In this document: positions 1 to 8,206 of the stretch, one piece after another
Numbering within the stretch: the first letter of the stretch is position 1
How the letters are laid out: each line of letters opens with the position of its first letter
Program-made: the position numbers and the translations under genes
Notes under the pieces: generated by a model
What the model saw: only the letters and a program-made list of their open reading frames with translations
The model's database searches: none
What the model was told of the DNA's origin: nothing
Assembly: GCF_014645535.1 (NCBI RefSeq)
Contig: NZ_BMLX01000002.1
Coordinates: 62,001 to 126,000 of the forward strand
Reading direction: 5' to 3'
DNA length: 64,000 nucleotides
DNA from: Silvimonas iriomotensis
Lineage (GTDB): Bacteria; Pseudomonadota; Gammaproteobacteria; Burkholderiales; Chitinibacteraceae

Positions 1-445
1 CGCCCGGTGGCAGGCCGTCCAGCTCGCTGAAATGGCGCACGCTTTTACCATCGAACACGCTGGCGCGGCCATATTGATAGCCGATCCACAAGGTATTGCC
101 TTCGGCGTACAAACTGGAAATCACATTGGATTTGAGCGGATGACCACCCAGTGTGGTGATCTGCTCGAACTTGATGCCGTCAAAGCGGAACAAGCCGCTG
201 GCCGAGCCCAGCCAGAGCCAGCCGTCTGCAGTCTGCGCAATGGCATTGATGAAACCGGGCGCGCCGTCGGCGTGTTTCCAGCCGGTGTGCTGGTACACCG
301 TGGTCGCCAGGTAGTTGTTTTCCTGTTCCGGCAAGATGGCACTGCCCGCACAGGCCGCCAGCGCCAGGCACCAGCCGCAAAGCAGCAAACACCCATGCTG
401 AAGCAGGCGCTGCCAGCAGGAAGATTCATCACGTCTACATCGCAT
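1..445 (-). CDS. Propeller-type sensor lipoprotein, N-terminal part (runs off left edge)
   Basis: Open frame of 148 codons from ATG at 445 to the window edge, with no stop. AGGTGA lies upstream of the ATG. Residues 18-32 form a hydrophobic signal ending in a lipobox (L-A-A-C, Cys32). The mature part has the repeat pattern of two-component regulator propellers: TGWKHADGAPGFINAI, DGWLWLGSASGLFRFDG and a second blade with LWIGYQYG. Such N-termini usually precede a transmembrane helix and a histidine kinase or diguanylate cyclase output. The output domain lies outside the window, so the class of sensor is unknown. The true frame is clear from the Trp/Gly/Asp blade pattern; overlapping frames give Arg/Ser-rich nonsense. 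Confidence 0.75.
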   Translation of the reverse strand, partial: MRCRRDESSCWQRLLQHGCLLLCGWCLALAACAGSAILPEQENNYLATTVYQHTGWKHADGAPGFINAIAQTADGWLWLGSASGLFRFDGIKFEQITTLGGHPLKSNVISSLYAEGNTLWIGYQYGRASVFDGKSVRHFSELDGLPPG

Positions 446-815
446 CAAGTCTTCACCTGCCGCCCGGGGTGTGGGCGGATCACCTTGTCCACGGCCGGAC
501 ACAGCCGGTCGGGCCAGATCCACGCGGGCAGATTGTATTGTTGTCATGTGGATTGGCAATGCATGGTGGGTACACGTCCTGCTGTACGCCCGCCCCGGCC
601 ATGCCATGGGGTCATCCGGCCTGTAGTCTGGGCGTTTCCGGATACGCAGAATATAGCGAGAAAGGGGGAATTTCATCGCCAGACTGCCGCGACGGGTGCA
701 TCGTGCCCGATGGCGCCAACAAGGAGAACCCCGCACGGGAGCACGTTGGCAGAAAACAACAACGCCAGCCCGGTATGGCGGCTGGCGTGGTCATGCTGGC
801 GGCGGGTTATCACTC
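446..815. other. Intergenic region between LuxR-type gene and propeller sensor
   Basis: About 370 bases with no convincing gene. Both flanking genes are on the minus strand. The region holds a terminator-like hairpin next to the LuxR-type gene (751-787) and presumably the promoter of the sensor gene. Open frames here lack any codon pattern of a real protein. Confidence 0.6.
751..787 (-). terminator. Terminator-like hairpin after LuxR-type gene
   Basis: CGCCAGCC (763-770) pairs perfectly with GGCTGGCG (780-787). Read on the minus strand the stem is followed by a T-rich stretch (TTGTTGTTTT). It lies 29 bases past the stop of the LuxR-type gene at 816. Confidence 0.55.
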
Positions 816-1535
816 TCAAAGCGTGCTGGCGACGCTGGCCTGGCTGGCCATGCGTGATGGCGGCAGCGGCGCGGACGTGCCGGCAGACAGCACCGGCGCC
901 GCGTGACGCAAGCCGGGCACGCCAATCAGCCCGCGGGCGCGGGCAATGGCTACGGCTTCGGTCCGCGTGGCTGCACGCAGTTTCGACAAAATGGCGCTGA
1001 CGTGCGTTTTGATGGTGCCCGCTGAAATACCCAGCGCCTGGGCAATGGCCTGGTTGCCCAGGCCCAGCGCCACATTCTGCAAGACATCCATCTCGCGCAG
1101 GGTCAGCGATTCATGCCCCAGACTGTTCACCAGTTTCTGGGCGATGGATTTGCAGACATACGGGCTGCCTTCCACCAGTTTTTCTACCGCCGTGATCAAC
1201 TCTTGCGCATCGCAATTGCAGATCATGTACCCGTGCACACCCACGCTCATGGCCTGGTGGACATCCCACTCCAGATCACGCGCGGTCATCACCAGCACGC
1301 GCGGCGCACGGCTGGGATACCAGGCGCTGCCTTTGTGGCGGCGGATAAACTGCGTCGCAAAGTCATAGTCTGCAATCAGCACATCTGCTTTCATCATGTC
1401 CAGCGTGGCATCCCCGCCACTGGCCCGCATTCTGGCCCGGATACCGGGCACGCCCGCAAGAATGGCCATCAGGCCCCAGGCGATGACGGGATCGCAGTGC
1501 GCTACTTCTACTTCGACAGTCATATCGGCTCTCAT
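816..1535 (-). CDS. LuxR/NarL-type transcription regulator with degenerate receiver domain
   Basis: 239 aa from ATG at 1535, with GGAG 8 bases upstream; a longer in-frame extension has no ribosome site. Residues 1-115 have a response-regulator fold: an acidic residue in AHCDP, a candidate phospho-Asp in LIADYD and VMTA. The invariant receiver Lys is replaced: the usual GYLLK reads GYMIC. Residues about 140-205 are a LuxR-type helix-turn-helix (SLTLREMDVLQNVALGL, GISAGTIKTHVSAILSKL). The family binds DNA as dimers. Loss of Lys suggests phosphorylation-independent or altered control; this is inference. It is divergent from a canonical NarL-type regulator at 1955. Confidence 0.8.
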   Translation of the reverse strand: MRADMTVEVEVAHCDPVIAWGLMAILAGVPGIRARMRASGGDATLDMMKADVLIADYDFATQFIRRHKGSAWYPSRAPRVLVMTARDLEWDVHQAMSVGVHGYMICNCDAQELITAVEKLVEGSPYVCKSIAQKLVNSLGHESLTLREMDVLQNVALGLGNQAIAQALGISAGTIKTHVSAILSKLRAATRTEAVAIARARGLIGVPGLRHAAPVLSAGTSAPLPPSRMASQASVASTL

Positions 1536-1954
1536 GACACACTCCACTGTTTTGAATTCGTTGCAAGTCTCCATCCGGTGGCATGCAATCCGTGGATTCT
1601 GCTGATCCCGTCCTGCCGCATTGCCGGCAGCGCGCTTGCCCCGAGGAGAAAGATACCGGTTTGTATCAAAGCGCAAATCCCCGATGCGAACGCACTTGAA
1701 ACCCCACTTTCGTGCTAGCCGGCATTGCCCGCCCTTCCCGCCCGCCCGCCTTGTGCTGCCATGCCTGCAGCCGCTGCCGCCACCGGCCGGCCTTGTCTGG
1801 ACGGACGTACCTGACCTGATACAAACTCCCCTGAAAGGGGCATGCCAATGTATTAACCGGCATGCCACACTACCGCCCGGACTAGCCCATGCTGGCCGGA
1901 TTTTGCCCAGACCAGCCGGATACCCCGCTGGACTTTCTGCGTTCAGGAATGGCC
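1536..1954. promoter_or_regulatory. Divergent promoter region with repeated GGCATGCC palindrome
   Basis: 419 bases between two divergent LuxR-family genes, with no coding region seen. The palindrome GGCATGCC plus a trailing A occurs twice, at 1839-1847 and 1859-1867, exactly 20 bases apart (two helical turns). A CCCC/GGGG mini-hairpin lies at about 1828-1840. These could be operator sites for one of the flanking regulators; this is inference. Confidence 0.4.
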
Positions 1955-2578
1955 ATGAACCCCATTACCATCATGACGGTCGATGACCACCCGCTGCTGC
2001 GCGCCGGCATTACCGGCGCACTGGAATTCGAGGCCGACATGACCGTGGTGGCCGAGGCCGGCAACGGGCTGCAGGCGGTAGAGTTGTTCCGCGAACATCG
2101 CCCGGATGTCACGCTGATGGATGTGCGCATGCCGGAAATGAACGGCATCAGCGCCATGACCCAGATCCGCAAGGAATACCCGGACGCGCGCATCGTGGTG
2201 CTCACCACTTATGAAGGCGACGTGCAGGCCCTGCGCGCCATCAAGGCCGGTGCGGCCGGTTATCTGCTGAAAAGCATGCTGCGCAAAGAGCTGATCGACA
2301 CCATCCGCATGGTGCACGCCGGGCAAAAACGCATTCCGCCCGAGATTGCCAACGACCTGGCGCACCACATGGCCGACGAAGCGCTGAGCACGCGAGAGGT
2401 AGAAGTGCTGCGGCGGGCCGCGTCGGGCATGTCCAACAAGCGCATCGGCAGCGATCTGTTCATTTCTGAAGAAACGGTCAAATCGCACATGACCAATATC
2501 TTGTCCAAGCTGTCGGCTACCGATCGCACGCACGCGGTCACCATTGCGCTCAAGCGCGGGATTCTTGATCTGCACTAA
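1955..2578 (+). CDS. NarL/FixJ-family response regulator
   Basis: 207 aa. The start at 1955 is preferred because AGGA lies 6 bases upstream; 1889 and 1949 are in-frame alternatives. The receiver is complete: acidic pair in TVDDHP, phospho-Asp in TLMDVRMPEM, Thr in VLTTYEGD and Lys in GYLLKSM. The C-terminal LuxR helix-turn-helix reads ALSTREVEVLRRAASGM then SEETVKSHMTNILSKL. It would be phosphorylated by a cognate sensor kinase and bind DNA as a dimer. No adjacent kinase is visible, unless the partial propeller sensor at the left edge is one. Normal length for the family. Confidence 0.88.
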   Translation: MNPITIMTVDDHPLLRAGITGALEFEADMTVVAEAGNGLQAVELFREHRPDVTLMDVRMPEMNGISAMTQIRKEYPDARIVVLTTYEGDVQALRAIKAGAAGYLLKSMLRKELIDTIRMVHAGQKRIPPEIANDLAHHMADEALSTREVEVLRRAASGMSNKRIGSDLFISEETVKSHMTNILSKLSATDRTHAVTIALKRGILDLH

Positions 2579-2629
2579 GCCCGCCCGCGGCCACCGCTAT
2601 TGAACAGACCAAAGCAGGCGCGGTGTTTG

Positions 2630-2644
2630 ATAGTGATTACCTAT
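2630..2644. promoter_or_regulatory. OxyR-like ATAG-N7-CTAT site upstream of dps
   Basis: ATAG, seven bases, then CTAT at 2630-2644, the spacing of an OxyR half-operator. It overlaps the start of an 8-bp perfect inverted repeat, ATGAAAAT (2643-2650) and ATTTTCAT (2659-2666). It lies about 120 bases before dps, a classic OxyR target. A second OxyR half-site is not evident, so the call is tentative. Confidence 0.35.
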
Positions 2645-2764
2645 GAAAATGGATGGTAATTTTCATTTCCCAGGCAACTTGTCATTGCCAATAATGATCT
2701 CACCATCGCAATCCCGATCCGGGTTCCGTTTCAACCCATTTCACAGGAAGAAGAGGAAAACATC

Positions 2765-3232
2765 ATGGACATTCATCTGGGTATCCCTGAAAAAGACCGC
2801 AAGGAAATTGCCGACGGTTTGTCACGTCTGCTGGCCGACACCTACACGCTTTATCTGCAGACCCACAATTTCCACTGGAACGTGACCGGGCCCATGTTCA
2901 ACACGCTGCACCTGATGTTCGAGGCGCAGTACACCGAACTGGCACTGGCCGTTGACCTGATTGCCGAGCGCATCCGCGCGCTGGGTTTTGTGGCACCGGG
3001 CACCTACAGCGCCTTCGCCAGACTGGCGCGCGTTGAGGTGGTGGAAAACGTGCCGGAAGCCACAGAAATGATCCGTATCTTGCTCAAGGGTCAGGAAACC
3101 GTGGTCCGCACCGCGCGCGAACTGCTCGATACGGTGGGCAACGTGAACGATCAGGCCACCGACGATCTGTTGACCCAGCGCCTGCAAACGCACGAAAAAA
3201 CCGCCTGGATGCTGCGCGCGCTGCTGCAGTAA
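2765..3232 (+). CDS. dps: Dps-family DNA starvation/stationary-phase protection ferritin
   Basis: 155 aa, typical of the family. Dps forms a hollow dodecamer that oxidises and stores iron with peroxide and can coat DNA. The ferroxidase motif is visible as [17 protein letters not shown], followed by [23 protein letters not shown], which supplies the paired acidic ligands. Start ATG at 2765 has an AAGAGGAA ribosome site. It is transcribed alone and ends at a bidirectional terminator shared with the convergent yejK. Upstream is a possible OxyR site. The N-terminal tail is short and lacks a Lys-rich DNA-binding extension, so iron detoxification may be the main role. Confidence 0.93.
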   Translation: MDIHLGIPEKDRKEIADGLSRLLADTYTLYLQTHNFHWNVTGPMFNTLHLMFEAQYTELALAVDLIAERIRALGFVAPGTYSAFARLARVEVVENVPEATEMIRILLKGQETVVRTARELLDTVGNVNDQATDDLLTQRLQTHEKTAWMLRALLQ

Positions 3233-3264
3233 CCGGTTCACCCGGCTGGCCAGCGTCAAGGCGC

Positions 3265-3292
3265 AAAAAAGCCCCGCATTGCGGGGCTTTTT
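3265..3292. terminator. Bidirectional intrinsic terminator between dps and yejK
   Basis: A-run, GCCCCGC / GCGGGGC stem with a 4-base loop, then T-run. The symmetric A and T runs allow it to end both convergent genes. Confidence 0.9.
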
Positions 3293-3310
3293 CACGGCAG
3301 ATGCAGCGGC

Positions 3311-4321
3311 TTATTCGTCACCCACCAGATCTTTTCGCAACTGCTCGGGCACGTTGTAGAGCACGATGGTGTCGTTGCTCTTGTTGTAGATCACGTCGCC
3401 AGAGCGAATCGCGCCGCGATCGAACTCCAGCTTCCAGCCCGGCGCCGTCGTCTTGAAACGCTTGAGCGGCTTGATGGCGCGGCGATCCGGCACAAAGCCG
3501 TCGTTAAGCTGCAGGCTTTCATCGGCCAGCGTCTCCCGCATTTTCTCCGGCTCATCCGGCCAGATTCTTTCTGCGACATCGGCAATGCTGACCGAGCGCG
3601 CATCGTTACCCAGTTCATCCAGATAACCGTGGGCGCGCTCGAACAATTCATCACGCGCGGCATGGCCCAGCTGCGTCGTCGCTACAAAGTTCTCCAGCCC
3701 CTGAACCAGCTTCTGGGTTTCCTTGAGTGCAGTGACCACATCATTGCAACCCAGGAACAGCTTGAAGTACGCGGCCACATCGCCCCGCCCTTTCAAGAAG
3801 CTCAGGTAACGATCCTGCCCCTTTTGCCACGCGGTCAGATCAACCCGGCCGGCCACGCGCAGGGTGTTCATGTCCAGATGCAGCGAATCGGTAATGTGCA
3901 TGCCATCGGTAATGGCCGTGCCCATGATTTCAGACACCAGCGCCACCAGCAAAAAGTCTGCTTCTTCATCTTTGCCGCGCGCAAACAGTACAAAACCGCC
4001 AGTGGCCAGGGCTTCTTGCTCTGCCCGCAGTTGCAGCTGCGACATCATGCCGCGCGTGAGCGTGATGAAATCGATCGACTGGTCGATCACATGTGCGCGC
4101 ACCAGCCCCGGCACGGCAAACTGGGTTTCATCTTCTTCAAACTTGCCAAAGCCCTTGCCCAGCCGGGCCACATATTGCTGGCACAGATGATCTACCAGGC
4201 GTTGACCGGCCGGCGTTACCGGCAGTACCGCATCGCGCAGGGCAACGCTGGCCGGGCCGTTGGCTTCTTTGATGAGTTGGTGAACGACCAGGTCACGGAT
4301 GGTGACGGGTTGGGTAGACAT
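3311..4321 (-). CDS. yejK: Nucleoid-associated protein YejK (NdpA family)
   Basis: 336 aa, the usual length of the family. Conserved YejK features are visible: N-terminal IRDLVVHQLIKE, a central GFVLFARG...FLLVALV block, HLDMNTLRVAGRVDL and FLGCNDVV. YejK is an abundant nucleoid-associated protein of uncertain molecular function. Start ATG 4321 follows from conservation of the MSTQPVTIRDLVVH opening. Convergent with dps; no operon partner. Alternative calls are unlikely. Confidence 0.93.
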   Translation of the reverse strand: MSTQPVTIRDLVVHQLIKEANGPASVALRDAVLPVTPAGQRLVDHLCQQYVARLGKGFGKFEEDETQFAVPGLVRAHVIDQSIDFITLTRGMMSQLQLRAEQEALATGGFVLFARGKDEEADFLLVALVSEIMGTAITDGMHITDSLHLDMNTLRVAGRVDLTAWQKGQDRYLSFLKGRGDVAAYFKLFLGCNDVVTALKETQKLVQGLENFVATTQLGHAARDELFERAHGYLDELGNDARSVSIADVAERIWPDEPEKMRETLADESLQLNDGFVPDRRAIKPLKRFKTTAPGWKLEFDRGAIRSGDVIYNKSNDTIVLYNVPEQLRKDLVGDE

Positions 4322-4624
4322 AAAGCACCTGCGCAGAAAGACAAGACAAGCGAGCGCATGGCGCCCGCGAAACAGGCCGCCATTGTACCGTGTCAGACCG
4401 ACCCGGCCGGAGAATATTGCGCGGCGTGGCCATTATGCCCCCGCGGCCTGGCAAGACGGCGCGCTGGCTTTGACGGGTAGGTCAAACTCGTTCCCACGCC
4501 TTCATATCAAACGCCCTTCAATTGCGCATCAATATCAACCAAATCCTATTTTTAGCGAACCGGATATTCACTTATTTTTTGTCACCCGTTCTTTTAACCC
4601 ATCACTTCACGTTATCCAGGATAT
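4322..4624. other. Intergenic region with falling GC content
   Basis: About 300 bases between divergent yejK and the DUF5672 gene. The first 150 bases are GC-rich like the rest of the window; from about 4500 the sequence becomes clearly AT-richer and stays so into the DUF5672 gene. No gene or clear hairpin seen. Confidence 0.5.
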
Positions 4625-5490
4625 ATGCAGAATTTCAGCAAAATCACGCTGGTATCCGTCACCGGTATGGAAGACGCACGCAAAGCGGCAGATGCGCTTT
4701 CCTTCAGCCATCAACAAAGCCTGGTGCAAGGGCCTTGTTATGCAGCCCCAAACCGCCGCCCAATCTTCCCGCGTATATAGAGCACCGGGTAATTGCCAAA
4801 CTGGGTTATACCGAATACAGCCTGTTTATTTTATTTGCGCTATGGCATGTCATTGAAACCGATTTTGCGCTGATTATCCAGGATGACGGCTGGGTACTGG
4901 ATGCCGCCAACTGGCGTGACGAATTCTTCAATTACGACTACATCGGCGCCCCCACCTGTCATGGCCGCGTTGATACCGCCACCGGCACCCAATGGCTGGC
5001 AAGTTTCGAGTGGTGGGACCATCTTAACAAACCCGGCTCCAGCGTCTACCCGATTCTCAATGGCGGCTTCAGCCTGCGCAGCAAGCGCATGTTACGGGTG
5101 TTCATTGATCACCCGCAGCTTGAGATAAAAATCCCCCGGCCCAATTCCCTTGCCTTCAATCCACTGCGTATGCGCTGGCGAAGTTATGCTCCTAACGAAG
5201 ACGCACAACTCAGCGCAATTTTACGGCCACAACTGGAAAAACTGGGCATCAAATATGCACCCATTGATTTGTGTTGCCATTTTTCCGCTGAAGACACCGG
5301 GCCTTATTACAACGAAATGGATTTCCAGAACCTGTTTGGTCATCATGCCTCATGGCGACGCCTGATCAGTATTGATCCACCCACGGTGCAATACCGGTTG
5401 ACGCGGAATATTGTGCAGCAGGCGCGGAGAGAGCGCGATATTGTACGCATGTTTGAGGATCGCGGATATATCGTTCAATTTCCTGAATAG
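4625..5490 (+). pseudogene. DUF5672 glycosyltransferase-like protein, apparent frameshift
   Basis: DUF5672 proteins resemble GT-A glycosyltransferases, and members often occur in surface-sugar loci. The N-terminal family motif (KITLVSVTG, then a helix ending in HQQSLVQG) starts at ATG 4625, with AGGA just upstream. That frame soon stops at about 4780. The rest of the domain (LLCSPKPP, TDFALIIQDDGWVLD, FFNYDYIGAP, LNGGFSLRS, NEDAQLS) continues in another frame to 5490. One extra G in the GGG at 4730-4732 would join both parts exactly at the expected place. So either the gene is a recent pseudogene or slipping-prone allele, or the base is a sequencing error. Its AT-rich composition differs from its neighbours, suggesting transfer. 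Confidence 0.75.
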
Positions 5491-5651
5491 TAAAAACTGA
5501 AAAACCGAATCAGCAAGAGATATATCGCAATCCATTTGCAACCATCCAGATCTTGTTACGCAGCAATAATGCGACTACCCAGGAAAATGAAAGAGCCCTG
5601 GCTTGCGCGTTGGGTCATTCATTCAGCGGCGCTAATGTGCATTGCCTCTCG

Positions 5652-6614
5652 TTAAACCGGCAATACCGGGGAATACTGCGGCGCTGAAAACCGCAGCGGC
5701 AAGGCGCCGGGCAAGCGCAGCGCACGCGTAACCTGCATATCCACCAGCCGTTGTGCGCCCGCAAAGCCGGCAAGGCGCGGGCCGTCCCAGATCACCTGGG
5801 TGGTCACGCTGACCAGCAACAGATCACCAGTTGCAAAATCCACAAACAACAAGCCGGCGCGGGGCTCCAGTTGCAGGTTGCCCAGCGTGCGGAAATGAAA
5901 ATTGCCCATGTAATCGGGCAAAGTCAGCCCACCGTCTGCATTCACCGCCACAAACCCCGGTGCGCCGCCGCGGTGCGAGATATCCACGCCTTGCCATGGC
6001 CGCTGCGCTGCTGGGGCGATCAGGCAACTCGTGGCGATAAACAGCGTATCGGCCCGGCTGATCAGCGTGCTGGCGGCGTCATCCAGCGCATCCAGCCAGA
6101 CGGGCTGCCCCGGGTGATAATCCTGCGGCGCCACAAAGTTCGCATCGCGGCTCTGGATATATTTGGGGCAATTACCAAACGCTTGGTCGACGGCAATCAC
6201 AAATCCGCCGTCAGAGAGCCCGGCAATCTGGCCGTTGAGCCGGTTGCGGCGCCGCGTGGGCAGTTCGATTCCCAGCACGCCCAGTTGCGCACCAACCACC
6301 AGGTTTTGCGCCAGCGGATCACCCGCCAGCGGCCGGGCGCTGACCGCTACATGGGTATCGTCCAGGGCGCTGACAAAACCCGGTTGGGCAGCAAGGATGG
6401 AAGCCCAGGGCTGGCCGCTCCGGTCCACGCTGCCCACCAGCAAGAACGGCAGCTGCGGGTAGAAGTCCTGATGCTGTTGCGGCAGGAAAGCGCGGATCGT
6501 GCGCTGGCCGATCAGCGCCATCTTGTCGCCCATGCCCAGTTGCGACTGAATCTGCAGCGAGGCAGCGTGAAACGGAGAGCCGGTTCTGGTCCAGCCGGGA
6601 TCAGGCGTGGCCAT
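5652..6614 (-). CDS. Pyridoxamine 5'-phosphate oxidase-like flavin-binding protein
   Basis: 320 aa, a two-part member of the PNPOx-like split-barrel FMN family. Visible signatures are FLLVGSVDRSGQPWASIL near residue 55 and LPDYMGNFHFRTLGNLQLEP followed by AGLLFVDF near residue 250. It probably binds FMN and reduces or oxidises a small molecule; the substrate is unknown. It starts 3 bases after the stop of the upstream glutathione transferase, with GGAGGG as ribosome site, so the two are co-transcribed. The pairing with a GST and a TetR regulator suggests a role in detoxifying electrophiles; this is inference. Confidence 0.82.
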   Translation of the reverse strand: MATPDPGWTRTGSPFHAASLQIQSQLGMGDKMALIGQRTIRAFLPQQHQDFYPQLPFLLVGSVDRSGQPWASILAAQPGFVSALDDTHVAVSARPLAGDPLAQNLVVGAQLGVLGIELPTRRRNRLNGQIAGLSDGGFVIAVDQAFGNCPKYIQSRDANFVAPQDYHPGQPVWLDALDDAASTLISRADTLFIATSCLIAPAAQRPWQGVDISHRGGAPGFVAVNADGGLTLPDYMGNFHFRTLGNLQLEPRAGLLFVDFATGDLLLVSVTTQVIWDGPRLAGFAGAQRLVDMQVTRALRLPGALPLRFSAPQYSPVLPV

Positions 6615-6617
6615 GGC

Positions 6618-7262
6618 TTAACCCTCCACCGCCGCCAGGCCCACCGCGCTGCGCTGCATGGGCACAAAGTCCGGCAGTTGTTCAATGCGGCTTAGCCACT
6701 GGCGCACGTGCGGGTACGCCGCCAGCGACACGTTGCCTTCCGGCGCGTGGGCGATGTACGCATAGAACGCCAGGTCTGCCAGCGTTTCATGCTCCGCCGC
6801 CAGAAACGCGTGCGTGCTCAGCCAGTCCTCCATCACCTGCAACAGGTCATGGGCAATTTGCTGCACGCGCCCGGTATCGATGGGCTTGTTGAACAAGGTG
6901 GCAACGCGGGCCGCCGCCGGGCCGGAGGCCAGCGGGCCTGCCGCCACCGCCAGCCAGCGCTGCACCGCCGCTGTGGCTTCTGGCGGCTCGGGCAGGTAAC
7001 GCTGACCGCCGTATTTGCGTGCCAGATAAACCAGAATCGCCGCGGAATCGGCCACCACGGTGCCGTTGTCGTCGATCACCGGCAGCAGGCCAAAAGGGTT
7101 GAGCTGCAAGAACGCTGGCGTTTTGTGCTCGCCCTGTTGCAGATTGATCTCTACCCGTTGATACGGCAAATGCATGAGTTCCAGCAGCAACTCTACGCGG
7201 TGACAGTGGCCAGACAAGGCGTGGCGATACAAGCGGATGGGTTCTTGCGGATGCGCAGACAT
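6618..7262 (-). CDS. Glutathione S-transferase
   Basis: 214 aa. The start ATG at 7262 is chosen because the family begins near IRLYRHALSGHCHRVE and AGGA lies upstream; a longer frame would run over the operator. The N-terminal thioredoxin-fold domain has LNPFGLLPVIDD (cis-Pro) and VADSAAILVYLARKY (the glutathione gamma-glutamyl site). A helical C-terminal domain follows (YIAHAPEGNV). GSTs conjugate glutathione to electrophiles in the cytoplasm. First gene of a two-gene unit with the flavoprotein at 5652, downstream of a TetR gene, and preceded by a perfect 14-bp palindrome. Confidence 0.88.
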   Translation of the reverse strand: MSAHPQEPIRLYRHALSGHCHRVELLLELMHLPYQRVEINLQQGEHKTPAFLQLNPFGLLPVIDDNGTVVADSAAILVYLARKYGGQRYLPEPPEATAAVQRWLAVAAGPLASGPAAARVATLFNKPIDTGRVQQIAHDLLQVMEDWLSTHAFLAAEHETLADLAFYAYIAHAPEGNVSLAAYPHVRQWLSRIEQLPDFVPMQRSAVGLAAVEG

Positions 7263-7326
7263 GGCAGTGGTTCCTGGGTGGTCGGTCACAAAAACGGCAG
7301 GGACAAGTTCATGCGGACATTTATAA

Positions 7327-7340
7327 ACCGAACGTTCGGT
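7327..7340. promoter_or_regulatory. Perfect palindrome ACCGAACGTTCGGT, likely TetR operator
   Basis: 14-bp perfect palindrome 65 bases upstream of the GST start and downstream of the tetR stop. A related site matching at 11 of 14 positions lies at 7985-7998, directly upstream of tetR. Two similar palindromes at the two promoters fit repression of both by the TetR-family protein encoded between them. Confidence 0.65.
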
Positions 7341-7409
7341 ACAGTGAAAGAGAAAAAAGATGAGCGGCAATATCGCCGCCCGCTTTTGCGCTCATTCAAA
7401 CCAGCGTCG

Positions 7410-7976
7410 TCATGCTGCTCCGCCCAGTAACCGGCCTGGCAACTCCGCCACAATCCGCCGGAATGTCGCTGTATCGTCCAGCGCGTGGCTGACCACCAGC
7501 GCGCCATGCACAGAGATCACTACATCTTCCGCCCGCCGCTGTGCTTCGGCCTCGGTCAACCCGCCATCGCACGCGACCCCGGCCAAGGCGTCGATCAATA
7601 GCTGCAGCCGTTCACCCAGGCGCTGGCCAAACAACTCGCCGGCCTCGCCCACCGCAAACACATTGGTCAGGCAGGCACTCTTGCCGCCGGAATAAAACGT
7701 ATCCAGCGCGCTGGCAAAGCGGGCGATGCGCGCTTGCGGATCACCTTCTTCCTGCAAGGGCGCCAGCATGTTCTGCCGTACAAATTCGCTGGCGCGCACC
7801 AGCACGGCGGCGCCCATGTCGGCCTTGCCGTTGGGAAAATAGTGATACAGGCTGGAGCGCCCCAGCCCCGTGGCTTCAGACAAAATAGACAAGCTGGCGC
7901 CGTCATAACCGTGATCACGGAACACCTGCATCAGGGTGTCGACAACTTCTTCGCGGGTTGAAAGCTGGGCGGCCAT
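7410..7976 (-). CDS. TetR/AcrR-family transcription repressor
   Basis: 188 aa. The N-terminal TetR helix-turn-helix is visible: REEVVDTLMQVFRDHGYDG, SLSILSEATGL, then GRSSLYHYFPNGKADM. The C-terminal part (ACLTNVFAVG, VVISVHGALVVSHAL) matches the LmrA/YxaF-like ligand domain. It probably represses itself and the GST-flavoprotein unit through the palindromes at 7985 and 7327, releasing them on binding an electrophile or drug. Ligand unknown. No Shine-Dalgarno is evident before ATG 7976, where the operator-like palindrome lies instead. Confidence 0.88.
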   Translation of the reverse strand: MAAQLSTREEVVDTLMQVFRDHGYDGASLSILSEATGLGRSSLYHYFPNGKADMGAAVLVRASEFVRQNMLAPLQEEGDPQARIARFASALDTFYSGGKSACLTNVFAVGEAGELFGQRLGERLQLLIDALAGVACDGGLTEAEAQRRAEDVVISVHGALVVSHALDDTATFRRIVAELPGRLLGGAA

Positions 7977-7984
7977 GGTGTTGT

Positions 7985-7998
7985 ATCGAACGATCGGA
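7985..7998. promoter_or_regulatory. Second TetR operator-like site
   Basis: ATCGAACGATCGGA, related to the perfect palindrome at 7327 (11 of 14 identical). It sits 9 bases before the tetR start and so could give autorepression. Confidence 0.5.
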
Positions 7999-8206
7999 AC
8001 AATGCCAGCCTACGCCCGTCTGTCATCCTGTACAACTTGGTGATGCGGGGGCCGGGCCAGCAAAACCGCCGCTTGCAGCGTGCTGCGGTACAAATTCAAA
8101 AAATTTATCTGTCATGCTGTAATGGATGAAAATCTGGTGCGACCAAGCTTGCAAGGCCACTTGATACGGCCTGATACCCCCAACCACGTTATGACGGAGA
8201 ATCACC

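Noticed and set aside
32-1000. 322-codon plus-strand open frame at the left end
   Set aside because: It overlaps the propeller sensor and LuxR-type gene on the other strand and has no recognisable domain or ribosome site.
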